64,000 bases of DNA from positions 1 through 64,000 of the forward strand of contig NZ_VXDB01000021.1 of assembly GCF_008711325.1 (NCBI RefSeq), given 5' to 3'. The translations under genes and the position numbers were made by a program. The notes under the pieces are model-generated. The model saw nothing but the letters and a program-made list of their open reading frames with translations. It was not told the DNA's origin and did not search any database. Origin of the DNA: Roseibium sediminis. GTDB lineage: Bacteria; Pseudomonadota; Alphaproteobacteria; Rhizobiales; Stappiaceae. Shown in pieces: positions 52,121 through 61,597 of this stretch (position 1 is its first letter; each line of letters opens with the position of its first letter).

Positions 52121-52620
52121 GCCTTTGTCTCCTTCAGGCGGAGAATGTCACGCAGCAAGGCAGCGAGCCCTTGTACGAGAAGCAGGGCGCAGTAGGCGGG
52201 AATAAGGCTTTTCAGGAGGAACGAGGCAGGAATGCCGCCAACCGAAATCGGTCCTTCCAGAATAGCCCAGCTACCGCGCACAGACGGCCACGAATACCAG
52301 ATGAGAACCAGCAAGGCCGGTGTCAGAAGAAACAGGTGACCGAAGATGTCGACAAGCGCCTTTTTACGGGGCGTCATGCCGGAATAGAAGATGTCGACCC
52401 GAACATGGCCATTGACCAGAAACGTGTATCCTGCCCCCAGCATGAAAATGGCTGCATGGAAATAAAGAACGCCTTCATCCAGAAAGATGAAGCTGAAGCC
52501 AAAGACATAGCGCAGCAGTACGATTGCAAACTGCAGGAGCAGCATGGCCAGAGCGGCCCAGCACAATCCGTGCCCGATGATCTGGTTTATGCGCTCCAAT
52601 GCGCTCGCCAGCTTTTCCAT
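52117..52620 (-). CDS. dctQ: TRAP transporter small permease (DctQ type)
   Basis: Predicted 167 aa with four membrane segments, typical of DctQ. It lies between the binding-protein gene (78 bp upstream, with a hairpin in the gap) and dctM. Confidence 0.9.
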   Translation of the reverse strand: MEKLASALERINQIIGHGLCWAALAMLLLQFAIVLLRYVFGFSFIFLDEGVLYFHAAIFMLGAGYTFLVNGHVRVDIFYSGMTPRKKALVDIFGHLFLLTPALLVLIWYSWPSVRGSWAILEGPISVGGIPASFLLKSLIPAYCALLLVQGLAALLRDILRLKETKA

Positions 52621-52651
52621 GGCAAATGGCTTTCTCGTCTTGTCGCAGTGC

Positions 52652-52678
52652 GAGGGCCGATGCGGAACATCGACCCTC
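52652..52678 (-). other. Intercistronic hairpin between dctP and dctQ
   Basis: On the minus strand GAGGGTCGATG pairs with CATCGGCCCTC around a 5 nt loop (11 bp including one U-G). No T-run. Such stems commonly protect the upstream binding-protein mRNA and favour its higher expression. Confidence 0.5.
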
Positions 52679-52698
52679 TGATGAGCTTGAGGAAAGGC

Positions 52699-53787
52699 TT
52701 AGTCGTATTTGTAGTCGAGCAAACGGGCGTTCATCTGCCCGTTGTCCGCATACGACATGTAGTCTTTCATCAGCTTGCGATAGGCGAGGAAGCTGTCGGT
52801 GATCCGGCGGACCAGTTCGTCCTCATCGGACTTCAGGTCGGCAATCACTTCTCCAGCCGCATTGCCCATGGCCACGATCACGTCGTCCGGCAACTTGCGT
52901 ACCTGCACACCGTGGTCTGAAACCAGCTGGTTCAGGGCTTGGGCGTGCTTGGTGTTGTACTCGGTCAGCACATCATTGTAGAGGCTGGCGCATGCCTGCG
53001 TGACAGCTGCCTTCAGATCGTCCGGAAGGGCATTGAAGGTTTCCAGATTGACGGCGCATTCTTCTGCAGAAGACGGCTCGCCAACGCCCGGCCAGTAGTA
53101 GTTCTTGGCAATCTGGTAGTAGCCGAGCGCGCTGTCGGTCCACGGACCAATGAACTCGCCCGCATCCAGAGCGCCGGACTGCAGGGCTTGGAACATGGCC
53201 GGGCCGCTCATGGCCTGAACCGCCATGCCAAGCTTGGCACACATTTCCGAGGCAAGACCCGTGGAGCGGAACTTCAGGCCCTTGAGGTCGTCGACCGAGT
53301 TGATCTCGTTTCGGAACCAGCCTGCCCACTGCGGGCCGGAGTTGCCGCAAAGGAATGGCTTCAGATTGAAGCGCGCATAGATCTCGTCATAAAGCGCCTG
53401 ACCGCCACCGTGGATCATCCAGCCGGCCTGTTCGGGTGCGGTGAGACCAAATGGCTGGGAGCCAAACAGCAAGATGCCCTTCGACTTGGAACCCCAATAG
53501 GCCGGAACGGCGTGATAGAGATCGGCCGTTCCCTGGCCGACAGCATCAAAAACACCGTTGCCCGGAACGATTTCGCCAGCGGCGAAGAGTTTTACCTCAA
53601 TACGACCACCGGAAAGGACCGTGATCCGGTCTGCCAGCATCTGGGCTGCAACACCCGGTCCCGGCAGGTTCTTCGGCCACGCGGTGACCATCTTCCACTG
53701 ACGAATGTCCTGCGCGATTGCAGGAGCTGCCAGCGTGGTCGCCGCTGCACCGATTGCACCGGCTTTCAGAAAATCACGTCTTTTCAT
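52699..53787 (-). CDS. dctP: TRAP transporter substrate-binding protein (DctP/TakP-like)
   Basis: Predicted 362 aa with a twin-arginine-type signal (MKRRDFLKAGAIGAAATTLA, then APAIAQ). The mature chain resembles TakP-type DctP proteins that bind 2-oxo acids, with WFRNEINSVDDLKGLKFRS containing the conserved Arg that holds the ligand carboxylate. It lies next to the hut genes in the same direction, 31 bp beyond the hutU stop, so it may be read through from the hut operon. The link is untested. Confidence 0.9.
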   Translation of the reverse strand: MKRRDFLKAGAIGAAATTLAAPAIAQDIRQWKMVTAWPKNLPGPGVAAQMLADRITVLSGGRIEVKLFAAGEIVPGNGVFDAVGQGTADLYHAVPAYWGSKSKGILLFGSQPFGLTAPEQAGWMIHGGGQALYDEIYARFNLKPFLCGNSGPQWAGWFRNEINSVDDLKGLKFRSTGLASEMCAKLGMAVQAMSGPAMFQALQSGALDAGEFIGPWTDSALGYYQIAKNYYWPGVGEPSSAEECAVNLETFNALPDDLKAAVTQACASLYNDVLTEYNTKHAQALNQLVSDHGVQVRKLPDDVIVAMGNAAGEVIADLKSDEDELVRRITDSFLAYRKLMKDYMSYADNGQMNARLLDYKYD

Positions 53788-53818
53788 CTTAACCTCCCGT
53801 TTTGTTTAAAGAAGATGC

Positions 53819-55492
53819 TCAGTTTCCAAGGATGCCCGGCAATTTCAGGCCCTGCTCGCGGGCACAATCGAGGGCGATGTCGTAGCCTGCATCGGCATGA
53901 CGCATGACGCCCGTTGCCGGGTCATTCCACAGAACACGTTCAATGCGGCGGGCCGCATCGTCCGTCCCGTCACAACAGATCACCATGCCGGAATGCTGCG
54001 AAAAGCCCATGCCGACGCCGCCGCCATGATGGAGCGAGACCCATGTTGCGCCGGAGGCGGTGTTGAGGAGAGCGTTCAGCAGCGGCCAGTCGGAGACAGC
54101 GTCCGAACCGTCCTTCATGGCTTCCGTCTCGCGGTTCGGCGAGGCAACGGAGCCGCTGTCCAGATGGTCGCGGCCGATCACGATCGGTGCTTTCAGTTCG
54201 CCGGTTCGCACCATCTCGTTGAAAGCAAGTCCGAGGCGGTGGCGCAGGCCAAGACCGACCCAGCAAATGCGGGCCGGGAGCCCCTGAAAGGCAATGCGCT
54301 CGCGGGCCATGTCTAGCCAGTTGTGCAGGTGCTGGTCGTCGGGAATGAGTTCCTTCACCTTGGCGTCTGTCTTGTAGATATCCTCCGGGTCTCCGGAGAG
54401 CGCGCACCAGCGGAACGGACCAATGCCGCGGCAGAACAGCGGACGAATATAGGCCGGAACAAAGCCGGGGAAGGCGAAGGCATTTTCCAGACCTTCTTCC
54501 AGTGCAACCTGACGAATGTTGTTGCCATAATCGAGGGTCGGAACGCCAGCGTTCCAGAAATCGACCATGGCTTGAACGTGAACCTTCATCGAGGCACGGG
54601 CAGCCTTTTCGACCGCCTTTGGATCGGATTCGGCCTTGGCGCGCCATTCGGCAACGGTCCAGCCAAGGGGCAGATAGCCGTTGACCGGGTCATGGGCAGA
54701 GGTCTGGTCGGTGACGATATCCGGCTTCACGCCGCGCTTGACGAGTTCGGGGAAGACCTCGGCTGCGTTGCCGATCAGGGCGACGGATTTGGCTTCACCG
54801 GCCTTTGTCCATCGATCGATCAGCGCTAGGGCTTCGTCGAGGGAGTGGGTTTTTTCATCGACATAGCGGGTGCGCAGGCGGAAGTCAGCGCTCTTTTCAT
54901 CGCATTCGACGGCGAGGCAGCATGCGCCAGCCATCACAGCCGCCAGAGGCTGGGCGCCGCCCATGCCGCCAAGGCCACCGGTCAGGATCCAGCGGCCCTT
55001 CAGGTTGCCTTCATAATGCTGACGGCCAGCTTCCATGAAGGTTTCATAAGTGCCCTGAACAATGCCCTGCGTGCCGATATAGATCCACGACCCGGCGGTC
55101 ATCTGGCCGTACATGGCCAGACCCTTTTTATCGAGCTCGTGGAAGTGGTCCCAGTTTGCCCAGTTCGGCACCAGATTGGAGTTCGCGATCAGAACGCGCG
55201 GCGCGTCCTTGTGGGTCTTGAAGACGCCGACAGGTTTGCCGGACTGAACCATCAAGGTCTCGTCCTCGTTGAGCTCTTTCAGCGCTGCGACAATGCGATC
55301 GAAGTCCTCCCAGGTGCGGGCTGCGCGGCCAATGCCGCCATAGACGACCAGCTCATGCGGATTTTCGGCCACATCCGGATGCAGGTTGTTCATCAGCATG
55401 CGCAAGGGGGCTTCGGTCAGCCAGGACTTGGTGTTGAGTGTCGTGCCGGTCGGCGGGAAAACGTCTCGTGCGTTGTGGCGGCGATCTACCAT
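53819..55492 (-). CDS. hutU: Urocanate hydratase
   Basis: Predicted 557 aa, normal length. [20 protein letters not shown] at the start and the NAD-binding [13 protein letters not shown] are diagnostic. It converts urocanate to imidazolonepropionate in step 2 of histidine degradation. The start is ATG 55492 with AAGGA 8 nt upstream; the longer in-frame extension to 55531 is rejected. It is the last hut gene of the leftward operon. Confidence 0.96.
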   Translation of the reverse strand: MVDRRHNARDVFPPTGTTLNTKSWLTEAPLRMLMNNLHPDVAENPHELVVYGGIGRAARTWEDFDRIVAALKELNEDETLMVQSGKPVGVFKTHKDAPRVLIANSNLVPNWANWDHFHELDKKGLAMYGQMTAGSWIYIGTQGIVQGTYETFMEAGRQHYEGNLKGRWILTGGLGGMGGAQPLAAVMAGACCLAVECDEKSADFRLRTRYVDEKTHSLDEALALIDRWTKAGEAKSVALIGNAAEVFPELVKRGVKPDIVTDQTSAHDPVNGYLPLGWTVAEWRAKAESDPKAVEKAARASMKVHVQAMVDFWNAGVPTLDYGNNIRQVALEEGLENAFAFPGFVPAYIRPLFCRGIGPFRWCALSGDPEDIYKTDAKVKELIPDDQHLHNWLDMARERIAFQGLPARICWVGLGLRHRLGLAFNEMVRTGELKAPIVIGRDHLDSGSVASPNRETEAMKDGSDAVSDWPLLNALLNTASGATWVSLHHGGGVGMGFSQHSGMVICCDGTDDAARRIERVLWNDPATGVMRHADAGYDIALDCAREQGLKLPGILGN

Positions 55493-55527
55493 GGGTGTGT
55501 TCCTTAGGTCTGTCTGGTCGGCTGGCG

Positions 55528-56322
55528 TCAAAGCCTGGCTGCAAGCTTGTCGAGGGCGGTCAGTATGTCGGCGAGATGCCCGCGCAGTTTCGCGGCCTTT
55601 TCCTCGTCGTAAGCAAAGGGAGGCGCTTGGGTTTGAAGATGCGTGGACTGGGCCAGTTCCATCTGGATGGCGTGAACACCGGTTTCCGGCTTGCCATAGT
55701 GACGGGTTGTCCAGCCGCCCTTGAACCGCCCGTTCAATACCGAGCTGAAGCCCTCTGCTGCTTCGGTGATGTCAACAACCGTTGTCTCAACCTGCTTGTC
55801 GCAGGTCGTGCCATTGTTCGTGCCTGTGTTGAAATCGGGAAGAGTGCCATCAAAGAGATAAGGCACGACCGAGCGGATGGAGTGGCAGTCATAAAGGAGG
55901 GCGACGCCATGCTTTTCGCGAACGCGGCTCAGTTCTGCTTCCAGCGCTGCGTGATATGGCGCGTGCCACACCAAACGACGGCTTTCGATTTCCTTTGCAT
56001 CCGGCTCTTCGCCATCGTGGTAGATGGCCAGCCCGTCAAAGTCGGTGGTCGGGCAGAGCGTTGTCGTATTCTGACCCGGATAAAGGCTCACCCCTTCCGG
56101 ATCGCGATTGGCGTCGATCACGTAGCGATGAAAATTTGCCCGCACCATTGTGGCTCCGGGCAGAAGACCCGAATAGAGCTTGTCCACGTGCCAGTCGGTG
56201 TCGGCGAGCAGCTTCCCGTTGTCATTCAGCTTCGTCCAGATGTCGTTCGGCACGAAGGTTCCTGAATGGGGAACGCCGAGCACGATCGGGCTGTCGCCAC
56301 GCGTAACCTCAACAGGCTTCAT
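55528..56322 (-). CDS. hutG: N-formylglutamate deformylase
   Basis: Predicted 264 aa of the N-formylglutamate amidohydrolase family: VPHSGTFVP at the start, DTDWHVDKL and LLYDCHSI carry metal ligands. It hydrolyses N-formylglutamate to glutamate and formate, the last step of the HutF route. Overlaps hutH by 14 bp. Confidence 0.94.
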   Translation of the reverse strand: MKPVEVTRGDSPIVLGVPHSGTFVPNDIWTKLNDNGKLLADTDWHVDKLYSGLLPGATMVRANFHRYVIDANRDPEGVSLYPGQNTTTLCPTTDFDGLAIYHDGEEPDAKEIESRRLVWHAPYHAALEAELSRVREKHGVALLYDCHSIRSVVPYLFDGTLPDFNTGTNNGTTCDKQVETTVVDITEAAEGFSSVLNGRFKGGWTTRHYGKPETGVHAIQMELAQSTHLQTQAPPFAYDEEKAAKLRGHLADILTALDKLAARL

Positions 56323-57865
56323 GGCTGTCCCCCAGCTTGATCATCAGATCGGCGGACACTTTGGCGACGATCTTGCGGGAGCGGACCAGATCGGCGGCAA
56401 CTTCGAGATCCGGCGCCATGTAGCGGTCTTCGGTCAGCGGGGCGACGGTTTCGCGAAGGGTCGCTATGACAGCCTGCAACGGTGCGCTGGTTTTGAGTGG
56501 TGCGCGATGCTCCACACCTTCCGCAGCGCAGAGAAGTTCGACGCCCAGAATGTGGGAAAGGTTCTTGTTCATGCGCTCCAGACGCCGTGCGCCATGGGCA
56601 GCCATGGACACATGGTCTTCCTGATTGGCGCTGGTCGGGGTCGAATCCGTCGAACAGGGATTTGCAAGATGCTTGTTCTCGCTCATAAGGGCCGCCGTGG
56701 TTACTTCGGCAATCATCATGCCCGAGTTGAGGCCGGGGTCTTTTGCAAGAAATGGCGGCAGGTCGAAGGACAGGGTCGGGTCGACCATCAGCGCAATCCG
56801 GCGCTGGGAAATCGCGCCGATTTCGGCAATGGCGAGGGCGATCTGGTCTGCGGCAAAGGCGACCGGTTCGGCGTGGAAGTTGCCGCCGGAAACGATGCGG
56901 CCCTCATCCACCAGAACGAGCGGATTATCCGTCGCCGCGTTGGCCTCGATTTCTAGTGTGGTTGCAGCCATGCGCAGGAGATCGACGCAGGCACCGGCCA
57001 CCTGCGGTTGGCAGCGAATGCAGTAGGGGTCCTGAACGCGGGTGTCGCCTTCGCGGTGGCTTTCCCGAATTTCCGAGCCTTCCATGATGTCCCGCATCGA
57101 CTTGGCGACTTCAATCTGGCCGCGGTGGCCACGAAGGGCGTGGATTTCCGGCAGGAGCGGGGCAGTCGAACCCATGATTGCGTCCGTCGAGAGGCTGGCT
57201 GTCACCATGGTTGCCTCGGCAAGACGCCAGGCGTCGAAGAGACCGGTGAGGGCGCAAGCGGTCGAGAACTGCGTGCCGTTGATGAGGCCAAGGCCTTCCT
57301 TGGAACCGAGAACCACCGGGGTCAGCCCTGCCTTGGCCAAGGCTTCGCCGCCAGGCATGCGCGCCCCTTCATATTCGGCTTCGCCTTCTCCGATCAGCAC
57401 GGCCGTCATGTGGGCAAGCGGCGCGAGATCGCCTGATGCGCCGACTGAGCCTTGCGAGGGAATGACCGGTGTGACGTTCTTTTCAAGGCAGGCCTCAATC
57501 AGCTCCAGAACCTTGAAGCGAACACCGGATGCGCCGCGTCCTAGCGAGAGCAGTTTCAAGACCATCATGAGGCGCGTGGTTGCCCGGTCCATGGACTCGC
57601 CCACGCCGCAGCAATGGGAGAGAATGAGATTGCGCTGCAAGGTCGCAGTTTTCTCCGAGGCGATCTTGACGCTGGCAAGCTTGCCGAAGCCCGTATTCAC
57701 GCCATAGACGGCGACATCACCGCGAGCTGCTTCCGCAACCCGTTCCGCGGCAAGATCAATGGCCGCCTTTGCGGAACGGTCGATCTGGACAGGTGTTTGC
57801 TTGCGATAGATGCGTTCTAGATCCCCGAGAGTGACGGTGCCGGGAACAAGCGTGAGGGTGCTCAT
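56309..57865 (-). CDS. hutH: Histidine ammonia-lyase
   Basis: Predicted 518 aa. Ala143-Ser144-Gly145 ([13 protein letters not shown]) form the MIO cofactor and Tyr54 (VYGVNTGFG) is the catalytic base. It deaminates histidine to urocanate. Overlaps hutI by 4 bp. Confidence 0.97.
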   Translation of the reverse strand: MSTLTLVPGTVTLGDLERIYRKQTPVQIDRSAKAAIDLAAERVAEAARGDVAVYGVNTGFGKLASVKIASEKTATLQRNLILSHCCGVGESMDRATTRLMMVLKLLSLGRGASGVRFKVLELIEACLEKNVTPVIPSQGSVGASGDLAPLAHMTAVLIGEGEAEYEGARMPGGEALAKAGLTPVVLGSKEGLGLINGTQFSTACALTGLFDAWRLAEATMVTASLSTDAIMGSTAPLLPEIHALRGHRGQIEVAKSMRDIMEGSEIRESHREGDTRVQDPYCIRCQPQVAGACVDLLRMAATTLEIEANAATDNPLVLVDEGRIVSGGNFHAEPVAFAADQIALAIAEIGAISQRRIALMVDPTLSFDLPPFLAKDPGLNSGMMIAEVTTAALMSENKHLANPCSTDSTPTSANQEDHVSMAAHGARRLERMNKNLSHILGVELLCAAEGVEHRAPLKTSAPLQAVIATLRETVAPLTEDRYMAPDLEVAADLVRSRKIVAKVSADLMIKLGDSHEAC

Positions 57866-59067
57866 CTGGAGCCTCCGAAAATGCGGGTTTCAAGGACGTT
57901 GAAGCCGATGCGATAAGAAAGTTCAGCCGGGTGGGAGACATTCCAGACAGCAAGGTCTGCGCGTTTTCCAGCCTCGATAGTGCCGACATTCGTCAATCCG
58001 AGTGCCCGTGCTGCCTCTCGCGTCACGCCGGCAAGCGCTTCTTCCGGTGTCATGCGGAACAGCGTGCATCCCATGTTCATGGTCAATAGCAGGGAGGCGA
58101 GCGGAGAGGAGCCGGGATTGCAATCGGTGGCGAGGGCAATCGGCACCTTGTGCTGGCGAAGAAGATCCAGCGGCGGGTATTGTGTCTCTCGCAGCGTGTA
58201 GAAGGCGCCAGGCAGGAGAACGGCGACGGTGCCGTGTTCTGCCATCGCCTTGACGCCGGTCTCATCGAGATATTCCAGATGATCGGCCGAAAGCGCCTTG
58301 CGGGAGGCCGCGAGCGCTGCTCCGCCGAGGTTCGACAGTTGTTCTGCGTGCAGTTTGATCGGCAGGCCGAGGTCGGATGCCTTGTCGAACACACGGGCCA
58401 TTTGATCTGGCGAGAAGGCAATGCGCTCACAAAAGCCGTCGACTGCATCAACGAGACCTTCTTTATGGGCAGCTGCGAGTGTCGGCAGGCAGACTTCGTC
58501 GAGATAAGCGTCCGCTCGGTCCTTGTATTCCGGGGGAACCGCATGGGCGCCAAGGAACGTGGTCAGGACGTGGATCGGCCGGGCTTCCGCGATCTTTCGT
58601 GCCACGCGCAGCATGCGAAGCTCGGTTTCGTGGTCGAGACCATACCCGGACTTGATTTCAAGCGTCGTGACGCCTTCGGCGATCAGCGCGTCCACTCGGG
58701 TGAGGGCGGATGCGAGCAACTCCTCTTCCGAAGCGCTCCGGGTTGCCGAAACCGTTGAGATGATGCCACCGCCCGCACGGGCGACTTCCTCATAAGTTGC
58801 GCCTTGCAGACGCATCTCGAATTCGCGCGCGCGATTGCCGCCAAAAACCACATGGGTGTGACAATCAATCAGACCGGGGGTGATCAACCGTCCGCCAAGG
58901 TCTTCCGCTACCAGGGATGAGTGCTCCCCAGGCGTCTCGGTCGCTTTCCCGACCCAGACAATGGTATCCCCATCCAGCACAAGGGCACCGTCCTCGATCA
59001 GGCCATACGGCAGGCCGGTCTCTGCTAGTGTGACGATGGAGGCGTTGGTCAGCAGACGTCGGGACAA
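57862..59067 (-). CDS. hutI: Imidazolonepropionase
   Basis: Predicted about 401 aa, amidohydrolase barrel: [12 protein letters not shown] (metal His pair), then LKSGYGL-like [14 protein letters not shown] and [12 protein letters not shown]. It opens imidazolonepropionate to formiminoglutamate. The start is unsure: TTG 59067 has GGA 8 nt upstream and gives the usual N-terminus ([12 protein letters not shown]). A GTG at 59118 would fall inside the inverted repeats of the hut promoter. Confidence 0.93.
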   Translation of the reverse strand: MSRRLLTNASIVTLAETGLPYGLIEDGALVLDGDTIVWVGKATETPGEHSSLVAEDLGGRLITPGLIDCHTHVVFGGNRAREFEMRLQGATYEEVARAGGGIISTVSATRSASEEELLASALTRVDALIAEGVTTLEIKSGYGLDHETELRMLRVARKIAEARPIHVLTTFLGAHAVPPEYKDRADAYLDEVCLPTLAAAHKEGLVDAVDGFCERIAFSPDQMARVFDKASDLGLPIKLHAEQLSNLGGAALAASRKALSADHLEYLDETGVKAMAEHGTVAVLLPGAFYTLRETQYPPLDLLRQHKVPIALATDCNPGSSPLASLLLTMNMGCTLFRMTPEEALAGVTREAARALGLTNVGTIEAGKRADLAVWNVSHPAELSYRIGFNVLETRIFGGSR

Positions 59068-59104
59068 CGGTCGATTCCAAACTTGATTAGATTGCGATAA
59101 AAGA

Positions 59105-59129
59105 TAATATGCATGCACATATTAATGTG
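59105..59129. promoter_or_regulatory. Candidate HutC operator in divergent hut promoter
   Basis: Two overlapping inverted repeats: TAATATG-CATGCA-CATATTA (59105-59124) and CACAT-ATTA-ATGTG (59116-59129), placed between hutI and hutF. AT-rich palindromes of this type are bound by GntR-type HutC repressors, and hutC is encoded at 60547. Confidence 0.55.
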
Positions 59130-59149
59130 TCAACGAGGGAAGATCGCCC

Positions 59150-60529
59150 ATGCCTGCTGCAACGCAAACCACGCTTTTCGCGGAACAGGCCCTGTTGCCC
59201 GGCGGTTGGGCGAAGAATGTCGCTGTGGATGTGTCAGCGGATGGCCGGATCACCCGTGTTGAATCGAATGCTGAACGGGAGGGGCGCGCAATTGCGGTTT
59301 TGCTACCATCCCCAACCAACCTGCACAGCCATGCTTTTCAGAGAGCCATGGCAGGCATGAGCGAACGCCGGGGGCCTGAACCACGCGATACATTCTGGAC
59401 ATGGCGTCAGATCATGTTCCGCTTTCTGGATGTCTTGAGGCCGGAAGATGTGGAAGCGATAGCGGCTTTTGTGCAGATGGAAATGCTGGAGGCCGGCTAT
59501 TCTGCTGTTGCCGAGTTCCACTATCTGCATCATCAGCCGGGCGGTGTACCCTATGCGTCTCTTGGAGAGTTGTCCGAGCGAATTGTAGCGGCTGCACAAA
59601 CGACAGGCATTGGTCTGACGCTGCTGCCTGTCTTCTACCAATATGGCGGCCTTGACGGTCGCCCGTTGACGCAAGGGCAGGTGCGTTTTGGCAATGATTT
59701 CGAGCGTTTCGCGCGACTTCATCAAGAAGCGGGCAAAGCCCTTCAAGTGCTGCCCAAGGACGCGGTGCTGGGCGTCGCACCTCATTCGCTGCGCGCGGTT
59801 TCAACTCATGATTTAGAGCAGGTTGTGGATTATGCCGGAAACGGCCCTGTCCACATGCACTTGGCCGAACAGGTTGCGGAAGTTGACGAAGTTCTTGCGA
59901 GTTTGAATCAGCGTCCGGTGGACTGGCTGCTGGACAATCATGATGTGAACGGGCGCTGGTGCCTGATCCATTGTACGCAGATGACCGAGCAGGAAACTGT
60001 CCGGCTTGCGCAATCCGGGGCTGTTGCCGGACTTTGCCCGATAACGGAATCCAGCCTTGGCGACGGTATTTTCGACGGCGTTCGTTATCTCGACAATGGA
60101 GGACGGTTCGGTGTCGGGTCGGATTCAAACATTCGCATATCCCTCTCCGAAGAACTCAGGACGCTGGAATATTCGCAGCGTCTTCGCGACAAGTGCCGTG
60201 CCTCCGTCGCCACGACCGATAGATCGACTGGCCGTGTCCTGTTCGATGGCGCCGTGGCCGGTGGATCACAAGCGGCAGGTCGGGCTTCCGGCAGCGTTTC
60301 CAAGGGTCAGTTCGCTGATCTGATCGCGCTCGACGGGACTGCCATTGATCTGGAAGGGCGCATGGGGGATGACGTTCTCGATGCTTTCATCTTTGCGGGG
60401 GATGATCGGTTGGTGTCGGAGGTCTGGTCAGCGGGGCGACATGTGGTAACCGGTGGCCGGCATATCCGCGGAGAGGAAATCCGCAACCGCTATCGGGCGA
60501 CCATGAAGGCTCTGCGCGAGCGGCTGTAA
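59150..60529 (+). CDS. hutF: Formimidoylglutamate deiminase
   Basis: Predicted 459 aa amidohydrolase. TNLHSHAFQRAMAGM carries the metal His pair, HMHLAEQ a further His and GVGSDSNIRIS the catalytic Asp. It converts formiminoglutamate to formylglutamate and ammonia, which HutG then hydrolyses. This is the five-enzyme route rather than direct HutG formiminoglutamase. Ribosome site GAGGGAAG. Confidence 0.95.
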   Translation: MPAATQTTLFAEQALLPGGWAKNVAVDVSADGRITRVESNAEREGRAIAVLLPSPTNLHSHAFQRAMAGMSERRGPEPRDTFWTWRQIMFRFLDVLRPEDVEAIAAFVQMEMLEAGYSAVAEFHYLHHQPGGVPYASLGELSERIVAAAQTTGIGLTLLPVFYQYGGLDGRPLTQGQVRFGNDFERFARLHQEAGKALQVLPKDAVLGVAPHSLRAVSTHDLEQVVDYAGNGPVHMHLAEQVAEVDEVLASLNQRPVDWLLDNHDVNGRWCLIHCTQMTEQETVRLAQSGAVAGLCPITESSLGDGIFDGVRYLDNGGRFGVGSDSNIRISLSEELRTLEYSQRLRDKCRASVATTDRSTGRVLFDGAVAGGSQAAGRASGSVSKGQFADLIALDGTAIDLEGRMGDDVLDAFIFAGDDRLVSEVWSAGRHVVTGGRHIRGEEIRNRYRATMKALRERL

Positions 60530-60546
60530 AAAGAGGCAAGGCACGA

Positions 60547-61248
60547 GTGTCTTTGGCGGAAACCAATTCCTGGACAGGTATTCGCGAGGAATTGCTGCGG
60601 CGGATCCATGAACGCGAATGGCAACCGGGCGAACAGATCCCTCACGAGGCAGACCTTGCCGAAGAGTTCGGCTGTGCGCGGACGACGGTCAATCGGGCTC
60701 TTCGGGATCTGGCGGAAAGCGGGCTGGTCATCCGCAAGCGCCGTGCGGGTACCCGCGTCGCGCTCAATCCGCCGCAAAAGGCAACGCTGACCATCCCGGT
60801 CATTCGGGAAGAGGTTGAGGCGCTGGGCCGGGCGTATCGGCACAGTCTCGTGTTTCGCGAGATGCGGCCCTTGCCGCCGATGTTGCATGGGGCCTTTCAA
60901 GTTGCGCTGTCGGACAATGTGCTCTTCCTGAAGACGGTTCATTTCGCCGATGATCGCCCCTTTGCCTATGAAGAGCGTCATATCAATCTGGATGCAGCTC
61001 CTGCTGCGCGGGACATGGCGTTTGATACGATCAGCGCCAATGAGTGGCTCGTCCATAACGCGCCCTACAGCCATGGGGACCTGTCCTTGTTCGCCGTCAA
61101 CGCAACGGACGAACTGGCAGGGGTTCTGGATACGGTGACGGGCGCGGCCCTTTTTGCGCTTGAACGCATCACTTGGACCGGAGATCAACCGATCACGCAT
61201 GTCAGGTTGGTGTATGCCCCCGGATACCGCATGCGAACCGATATCTGA
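60547..61248 (+). CDS. hutC: Histidine utilization repressor HutC (GntR family)
   Basis: Predicted 233 aa from a GTG with AAGG 5 nt upstream. N-terminal winged helix (EQIPHEADLAEEFGCARTTV) and C-terminal UTRA domain that binds urocanate. It lies 17 bp after hutF, and most likely represses both hut transcripts. Confidence 0.93.
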   Translation: MSLAETNSWTGIREELLRRIHEREWQPGEQIPHEADLAEEFGCARTTVNRALRDLAESGLVIRKRRAGTRVALNPPQKATLTIPVIREEVEALGRAYRHSLVFREMRPLPPMLHGAFQVALSDNVLFLKTVHFADDRPFAYEERHINLDAAPAARDMAFDTISANEWLVHNAPYSHGDLSLFAVNATDELAGVLDTVTGAALFALERITWTGDQPITHVRLVYAPGYRMRTDI

Positions 61249-61597
61249 AGAATCCCTGTCGGTGTTCGCCTCTTTAGCCTCTGCAACTTATGGTCTCGTC
61301 TCGTTAGCTGCAGAGAGCCTGTCTCTTGTTAAAAATACAGGCTCCAGTCTCAGGCAATGCCTGCTGGCGACTTGTTTCTGTGAATTTAAGTAAATGAATC
61401 GTTTTGCGTTTCACGAGTTTTCTTCCCTTAGGTAAGTTCTGTGTTCATCTGTATATGTTACGGATCAGGGGTTGTGGTCGCTTTTGAGTGCCGGGCCGGT
61501 TCTTGAGTTTTCCCAGGCTTGCAGCACAGGGCGAACCGTGCGGTTCAATCAAACGTGGCGGACGGCGAACGCGCCGTTCAGACCGGGGAAGAAAAGA
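61249..61597. other. 349 bp intergenic region after hutC
   Basis: No convincing gene. AGCCTGT (61316-61322) and ACAGGCT (61337-61343) form a 7 bp stem with a 14 nt AT-rich loop. The rest is AT-rich to about 61480 and should carry the promoter of the MHYT protein. An open frame from 61472 joins that gene but lacks a ribosome site. Confidence 0.4.
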
